From a virus: 21,391 bases of DNA. The notes beneath the pieces are model-generated. The model ran no database searches, was not told the DNA's origin, and saw only the letters and a program-made list of their open reading frames with translations. The stretch is from positions 1-21,391 of the IMG/VR virus record IMGVR_UViG_3300006735_000320. The stretch is one strand, 5' to 3'. Below are positions 17,240 through 21,391 of the stretch, piece by piece. How positions within the stretch are numbered: position 1 is the stretch's first letter; each line of letters starts with the position of its first letter. The translations under genes were made by a program, and so were the position numbers.

Positions 17240-18715
17240 ATGCAAAAAGAATTACTGACTACTGACCAGCTAAGAATAGCTGTAGAGAAAAAATGGATTG
17301 AGCACATAAAGTTGTGCCAAGATAATTTTATATATTTTGTAAAAGAAGTATGGCCTGATTTTATATGTAGATTGGATCCTAATCCTAAAAAGTGGGGGCA
17401 TCATCAACATATAGCTTCTGAGTTCACACAGATTTCAAAAGAAAAAAAAGGAAGGCTCATTATCAATATGCCTCCTAGACATACTAAATCAGAATTTGCT
17501 TCATTCTTATTTCCTGCATGGATGATAGGGAAGTACCCTGGATTAAAAATAATGCAAGTTTCTCACAATGCAGAGTTATCATCAAGGTTCGGATCTAAGG
17601 TTCGTAACTTAATGGAGCAGAGGGAGTATAAACAGATCTTTGGAGATGTTAAACTAAGAGAAGATAGTAAGGCTAAAGGACGTTGGGAGACTAATCATGG
17701 TGGCGAATATTATGCAGCGGGGGTAGGCGGTTCTATCACAGGACGAGGGGCGGACTTACTTATTATCGATGATCCACATACTGAGCAAGATGCTATGTCA
17801 GAATCAGCCATGGAGCGAGCATACGATTGGTATGTATCAGGACCAAGACAGCGTTTACAACCTGGTGGCTCGATAGTCGTGGTTATGACTAGATGGGCAG
17901 AGGACGACCTGACTGGTAGATTAATCAAGGCTCAGAAAGAACCCAAAGCTGACAAATGGAATTTAATTTCTTTTCCTGCAATACTAGATTCAGGTAACCC
18001 TGTATGGCCTGAGTATTGGGAACTAGAAGAATTAGAAAAAGTAAAAGCATCACTTCCTATTCGTAATTGGTCTGCTCAATATATGCAGAACCCAACCTCA
18101 GAAGAAGGAGCAATTCTTAAAAGAGAATGGTGGTTACCTTGGGAGTCAGAGCATATACCAAAGTTACAACACGTTATTCAATCTTATGATACAGCATTTA
18201 GTGCAAAAGAAACCGCAGACTATTCTGCCATTACAACTTGGGGTGTCTTCTTTCCAAAGGAAGATGGTAAACCTGCAATGATTCTATTAGATGCATTGAA
18301 AGGTAAATTTGATTTTCCTGAGCTCAAGGCTGTAGCATTAGAACAATACAAATATTGGGAACCTGAAACAGTAATTATAGAAGCAAAAGCATCTGGAGAA
18401 CCATTAACACAAGAATTTAGAAGAGTAGGCATACCTGTTACACCTTACGTTCCATCTCGTGGAAAAGATAAGCATTCAAGGGTAAATGCGTGTGCTCCTG
18501 TATTTGAAAGTGGAGGTATTTATTATCCTGAAGGCGAAAGATTTGCAGAAGATGTAATTGAAGAATGTGCTGCGTTTCCTCACGGAGCTTACGATGACTT
18601 TGTCGACAGCACCACACAAGCCGTGTTAAGATACCGACAAGGTAGATTCATAGAAATGTTAGATGACTATGAAGAGGAAAGATATAACATTCCGAAGGAG
18701 TATGTATATTATTAA
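17240..18715 (+). CDS. terL: Terminase large subunit (ATPase-nuclease packaging motor)
   Basis: A 491-residue motor that pumps DNA into the prohead and cuts it. The start is ATG 17240, chosen over TTG 17225 because AAAGGGG ends 5 bases upstream. ATPase domain: a variant Walker A MPPRHTKS (77-84), Walker B LLIIDDPH (173-180) with catalytic acid, and motif VVVMTRW as coupling motif. Nuclease domain (Terminase_6C, RNase H-like): YDTAF (Asp317), IIEAKASG (Glu381), AYDDFVDS (Asp452/453). All are intact, so the protein is complete. TAATG overlap leads directly into the 748-residue gene. TerS is 3.8 kb upstream instead of adjacent. Confidence 0.95.
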   Translation: MQKELLTTDQLRIAVEKKWIEHIKLCQDNFIYFVKEVWPDFICRLDPNPKKWGHHQHIASEFTQISKEKKGRLIINMPPRHTKSEFASFLFPAWMIGKYPGLKIMQVSHNAELSSRFGSKVRNLMEQREYKQIFGDVKLREDSKAKGRWETNHGGEYYAAGVGGSITGRGADLLIIDDPHTEQDAMSESAMERAYDWYVSGPRQRLQPGGSIVVVMTRWAEDDLTGRLIKAQKEPKADKWNLISFPAILDSGNPVWPEYWELEELEKVKASLPIRNWSAQYMQNPTSEEGAILKREWWLPWESEHIPKLQHVIQSYDTAFSAKETADYSAITTWGVFFPKEDGKPAMILLDALKGKFDFPELKAVALEQYKYWEPETVIIEAKASGEPLTQEFRRVGIPVTPYVPSRGKDKHSRVNACAPVFESGGIYYPEGERFAEDVIEECAAFPHGAYDDFVDSTTQAVLRYRQGRFIEMLDDYEEERYNIPKEYVYY

Positions 18716-20961
18716 TGTCAGGATTAAAAGAATTAATGGAACAGGAAAGGCTTGAGGACGAGCCTACGTCTACAGTTCCTAAAGTCAAATCAGATTATAC
18801 AGAACCTTACGAACCGTCAGCCATTAAAGGTTTAGCTGGGCTCGCGGTCGCTGGTGCGGGAGCCTTTGCTCTTAGAAACCCTATCGGTAGAGCCATTAGT
18901 AGAATTGCAAATCTTAGAACACCCAAGGCACCACTATCACGGAACACGAAGCCAGTTGTTGATGAAGTTGATGAGGTGTTAACAATCGCTCCGACTAAAG
19001 TTGATAGAGGTAGAGCGGTAGCTAAATTATCTCAACAGGAACAAATACGACAAGAAGCAATTGAAAGATCTAATGAACTGAAAAAAATTGCGTACATGAA
19101 ACCCTTATCTCGTGGTGGTAAGACAAACAGAATTGGATCTTCACTTTGGGATTATATTGCAAGACACCCAATTGCAGGTGCAAGAAAACCAAGTGAGTGG
19201 ATTAAAGATTTTAAATCTACAGGTCCTGGATCCTTTAAGACAGGTAATCCTGAATTTAAAAATATTTCACAAGCAGTAAAGAAAGATGAGTTGTGGGATT
19301 CAAACATAGCTCAATTTGATAAACAAGGAAATCTTGTTGGTGGATTTTTAAAAGTTGCTCAAGAAAAAAATATTCCTCTTACAAAAATGGATTTATTATA
19401 CATCGTTGAGAAGTCACCTGTGAATAATCTTAAAACAAGAAAACTAAGAATGAATACTCAAATTGTTGATGAGGCAGAAGATTCTATTGGTCAAATTAAT
19501 TCTGCTCTTACAGACATTAGAAACAAGGTAGTAGCAATTCCTTCAAGAGGTAAGACTGAAGCTGAGATAGAAACTCTTGCGCAGCTTGTCAAAGATGCTA
19601 CAGCAACACAAAAGTCCTTAAATAAAATAGGAGCTAGAATAAATAACAAACTTAGAGTTGTTGAAAGCGATGATATTGATGACTTCAATAACATATTCTC
19701 AGCTGACATACAGGCATTTCAAAACATTGCAGACAAAGCAAGAAACGCTGGTGTAGCAATTGATCCGAATGATGTAACAAGAATTGTTAATTTTGCTAAA
19801 GGTAAAGAATTAGAAATAGGAAGAAAAGTCGGTCTAATGAAAACTCAAGGGTTTACTCCTAAGTATGGAAGTTATGGTGAATATAGAATAAAAGGTGGAG
19901 ATAAATATTTTGAAGATGTAGTTTACTATCCAAAACCATTACCAATGGGTCAAAGATTACCAAGTGGTTATAACAACCACTATTCTGGAATTCCAAATCA
20001 AGTTTATCATGTCAGAGGCAGTATTAGAACAGGTGGTACAAACCCAAATCAAAAAGTTATGATGATTGATGAGATACAATCTGACTATGCGCAAAAATTA
20101 AGAAATATAGATCCTACAAGAATGAAAGTTAAAAATGCTTTTGGTGCTGAGATAGAATTTTTTTCATCTAACAGAAAACTAGAGAAGATTGTTGAGGATA
20201 TGAAAATGATTGCACGTAAAGGTGTTAATACCACTTCTGATGATATGTTTAGATTTAACAAACTTAAAAATGATTTTAATGAACTAAAAAGAAATTCTTT
20301 AAACCTCTCCAATATTACAAAACAAGAAGCAGGAGAAGGAATTCCATTCTTACCTTTATATGGAAAAGAAAACTGGGGAACACACGCATTGAAAAACACA
20401 ATCAAGAATGCAGCTGATGAAGGAGTTGATTGGGTAGCTATTGCACCTGTGGAAAGACTCCACCATGCAAAACGATCTAAATATATAGGTGACATTGAAT
20501 TCTATGGAACGAGAACAGGTAAAGCAGGATTTAAAAACTATAGTGCAAACTCTAAAGCTAGAGGCGACTCTGAGGTAAGAGTATCGACTGACCCAAACAA
20601 AAAAGCTACATTACCATCGGCTATGGATAAGCTAGCAAGAGAATACAATTCAGAAGTTGGAACAATACAAATAGCTAAGTCTGATCCCAAAAAACCATAT
20701 AAGATAGTTACAAATGTGGGCACAAATAAAAAATTTGGACTATCAAAAGAATCTGAGGGTACTGAACATGTGGTTGCTTTTAGAACTGCTGATGAAGCAA
20801 AGGTATACCAAGATAGATATGGTGGAGATGTAGTAGAGATTTTAGAGGGAGATCCAAGATTATACTTTGAAGCTTATGCTATCAAAGTGAACCCAGAAAT
20901 GGCAACAAAACCATTCAAAGCATACAACACGGGCGGTCTAGTCGTAGATATATTTGCATGA
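18715..20961 (+). CDS. 748-residue EIQSD-domain phage protein, probable virion or ejected protein
   Basis: Starts by TAATG overlap with TerL. Residues 36-53 (AIKGLAGLAVAGAGAFAL) form a Gly/Ala-rich hydrophobic segment that could insert in a membrane. A long charged helical region follows. From about 375 to 620 runs a conserved block: GEYRIKGGDKYFEDVVYY, NHYSGIPNQVYHVRGSI, DEIQSDY (Glu453-Tyr458), then ENWGTHALKNTIKNAADEGV (Trp554, Lys560) and DWVAIAP. As I recall, phage proteins with H-x-R...EIQSD[WY]...W...LK occur mainly as domains of very large polyvalent proteins. Activity is unknown; the invariant charged residues suggest an enzyme. The position after TerL suggests packaging into the particle. 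The portal usually sits here, and this protein does not resemble one. Confidence 0.7.
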   Translation: MSGLKELMEQERLEDEPTSTVPKVKSDYTEPYEPSAIKGLAGLAVAGAGAFALRNPIGRAISRIANLRTPKAPLSRNTKPVVDEVDEVLTIAPTKVDRGRAVAKLSQQEQIRQEAIERSNELKKIAYMKPLSRGGKTNRIGSSLWDYIARHPIAGARKPSEWIKDFKSTGPGSFKTGNPEFKNISQAVKKDELWDSNIAQFDKQGNLVGGFLKVAQEKNIPLTKMDLLYIVEKSPVNNLKTRKLRMNTQIVDEAEDSIGQINSALTDIRNKVVAIPSRGKTEAEIETLAQLVKDATATQKSLNKIGARINNKLRVVESDDIDDFNNIFSADIQAFQNIADKARNAGVAIDPNDVTRIVNFAKGKELEIGRKVGLMKTQGFTPKYGSYGEYRIKGGDKYFEDVVYYPKPLPMGQRLPSGYNNHYSGIPNQVYHVRGSIRTGGTNPNQKVMMIDEIQSDYAQKLRNIDPTRMKVKNAFGAEIEFFSSNRKLEKIVEDMKMIARKGVNTTSDDMFRFNKLKNDFNELKRNSLNLSNITKQEAGEGIPFLPLYGKENWGTHALKNTIKNAADEGVDWVAIAPVERLHHAKRSKYIGDIEFYGTRTGKAGFKNYSANSKARGDSEVRVSTDPNKKATLPSAMDKLAREYNSEVGTIQIAKSDPKKPYKIVTNVGTNKKFGLSKESEGTEHVVAFRTADEAKVYQDRYGGDVVEILEGDPRLYFEAYAIKVNPEMATKPFKAYNTGGLVVDIFA

Positions 20962-20998
20962 TAATATAAATCTGTTATAACAAAAGGAGATATATATC

Positions 20999-21391
20999 AT
21001 GGCAAGTAAAAAAATGAAAAAAGCCTTAGCGATAGGCCTTGGAGTTGGACTTGGTGCTAAATTTTTAGCAGGCAAGGCAAGAGCTGCAAGTATCGCTAAC
21101 AACGAAGCCAAAGAATTTGGCTACGGTAAAATGAAAAAAAACTACATCACTAAAAAAGTAAAAAACAAAACATTTATGGGTAAAGTCAAAGACGCAGTAA
21201 ATGTGTACAAAGAAAAAGGTTTCAAAACACCTCCTGGACCAAATGCTACATCTAAAAAAGGTGGAACATTAGCTGGAGATTATGGAGGAGCTTTTGATTA
21301 CTTTGATTTGAATACAGGTGGTCAAGCTACAAAGATGGTTAAAGCAAGAGGTGGAAAATTAGTTAATTTGAAACCAACTAAAATGTCATAA
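20999..21391 (+). CDS. Basic glycine-rich small protein downstream of the EIQSD protein
   Basis: A 130-residue, very basic protein. Residues 8-25 (KALAIGLGVGLGAKFLAG) form a glycine-zipper-like hydrophobic helix similar in style to the N-terminal segment of the preceding protein. The rest is Lys/Gly-rich (KKNYITKKVKNKTFMGKVKD, TGGQATKMVKARGGKLVNLK). AAAGGAG lies about 10 bases before the ATG. The frame is complete and its stop is the last codon of the window. Not recognised. Two adjacent proteins with glycine-zipper helices may assemble together, for example in an ejection conduit or scaffold; that is inference. Confidence 0.75.
   Translation: MASKKMKKALAIGLGVGLGAKFLAGKARAASIANNEAKEFGYGKMKKNYITKKVKNKTFMGKVKDAVNVYKEKGFKTPPGPNATSKKGGTLAGDYGGAFDYFDLNTGGQATKMVKARGGKLVNLKPTKMS

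Overview
The window is part of the genome of a tailed double-stranded DNA phage (Caudoviricetes). The evidence is a small and a large terminase subunit, a phage-type replication module (archaeo-eukaryotic primase, UvrD-like helicase, family A DNA polymerase), and dense, overlapping, mostly same-strand small genes. Base composition is strongly AT-rich outside a few islands. The polymerase carries Leu at the Phe762-equivalent position, and several small families (DUF3310, the EIQSD-type protein) recur in marine virioplankton. I infer a marine phage of a low-GC bacterium, possibly a SAR11-like alphaproteobacterium; the host cannot be fixed from the sequence.

Layout. (1) 20-9355, plus strand: one compact replication and DNA-modification operon, most genes joined by ATGA/TAATG or longer overlaps. 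Its order is coiled-coil protein, SSB-like protein, primase, SF1 helicase, cytosine-C5 methyltransferase, PAPS-reductase-like protein, three small proteins, DNA polymerase I, ParB-like protein, zinc-ribbon protein. It ends at a bidirectional terminator. (2) 9369-10003, minus strand: three small genes read leftward. Two have -10 elements so close to their ATG that the transcripts look leaderless. (3) 10004-10076: divergent control region with a near-consensus rightward promoter. (4) 10077-12350, plus: ten small accessory genes, including a 31-residue membrane peptide and a CxxCxGxG zinc-finger protein. (5) 12351-12900: about 550 bp without a convincing protein gene, but rich in symmetry. It holds a candidate leftward small RNA, three perfect inverted repeats, an A/T tract, and seven copies of CTAGGA on both strands within 177 bp just upstream of the small terminase. 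It is a candidate origin, packaging or operator region. (6) 12901-17008: small terminase, three to four small genes including a VRR-NUC-type nuclease, then accessory cassettes set between GC-rich islands that contrast sharply with the AT-rich genome. (7) 17240-21391: large terminase, a 748-residue EIQSD-domain protein and a basic glycine-rich 130-residue protein. No portal gene follows TerL inside the window.

How the genes fit together. The left half copies and modifies phage DNA. The PAPS-reductase-like and ParB-like genes share one operon, as in the IbrA/IbrB pairing, and may act together. The right half packages DNA and begins the virion genes. The stretch between TerS and TerL is an accessory zone.

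Most unusual features: the methyltransferase gene appears to encode a second conserved protein in its +1 frame; GC-rich islands with shared words separate cassettes between the terminase genes; one cassette couples two membrane microproteins to a soluble protein behind a structured 5' leader; and the CTAGGA cluster lies before TerS.
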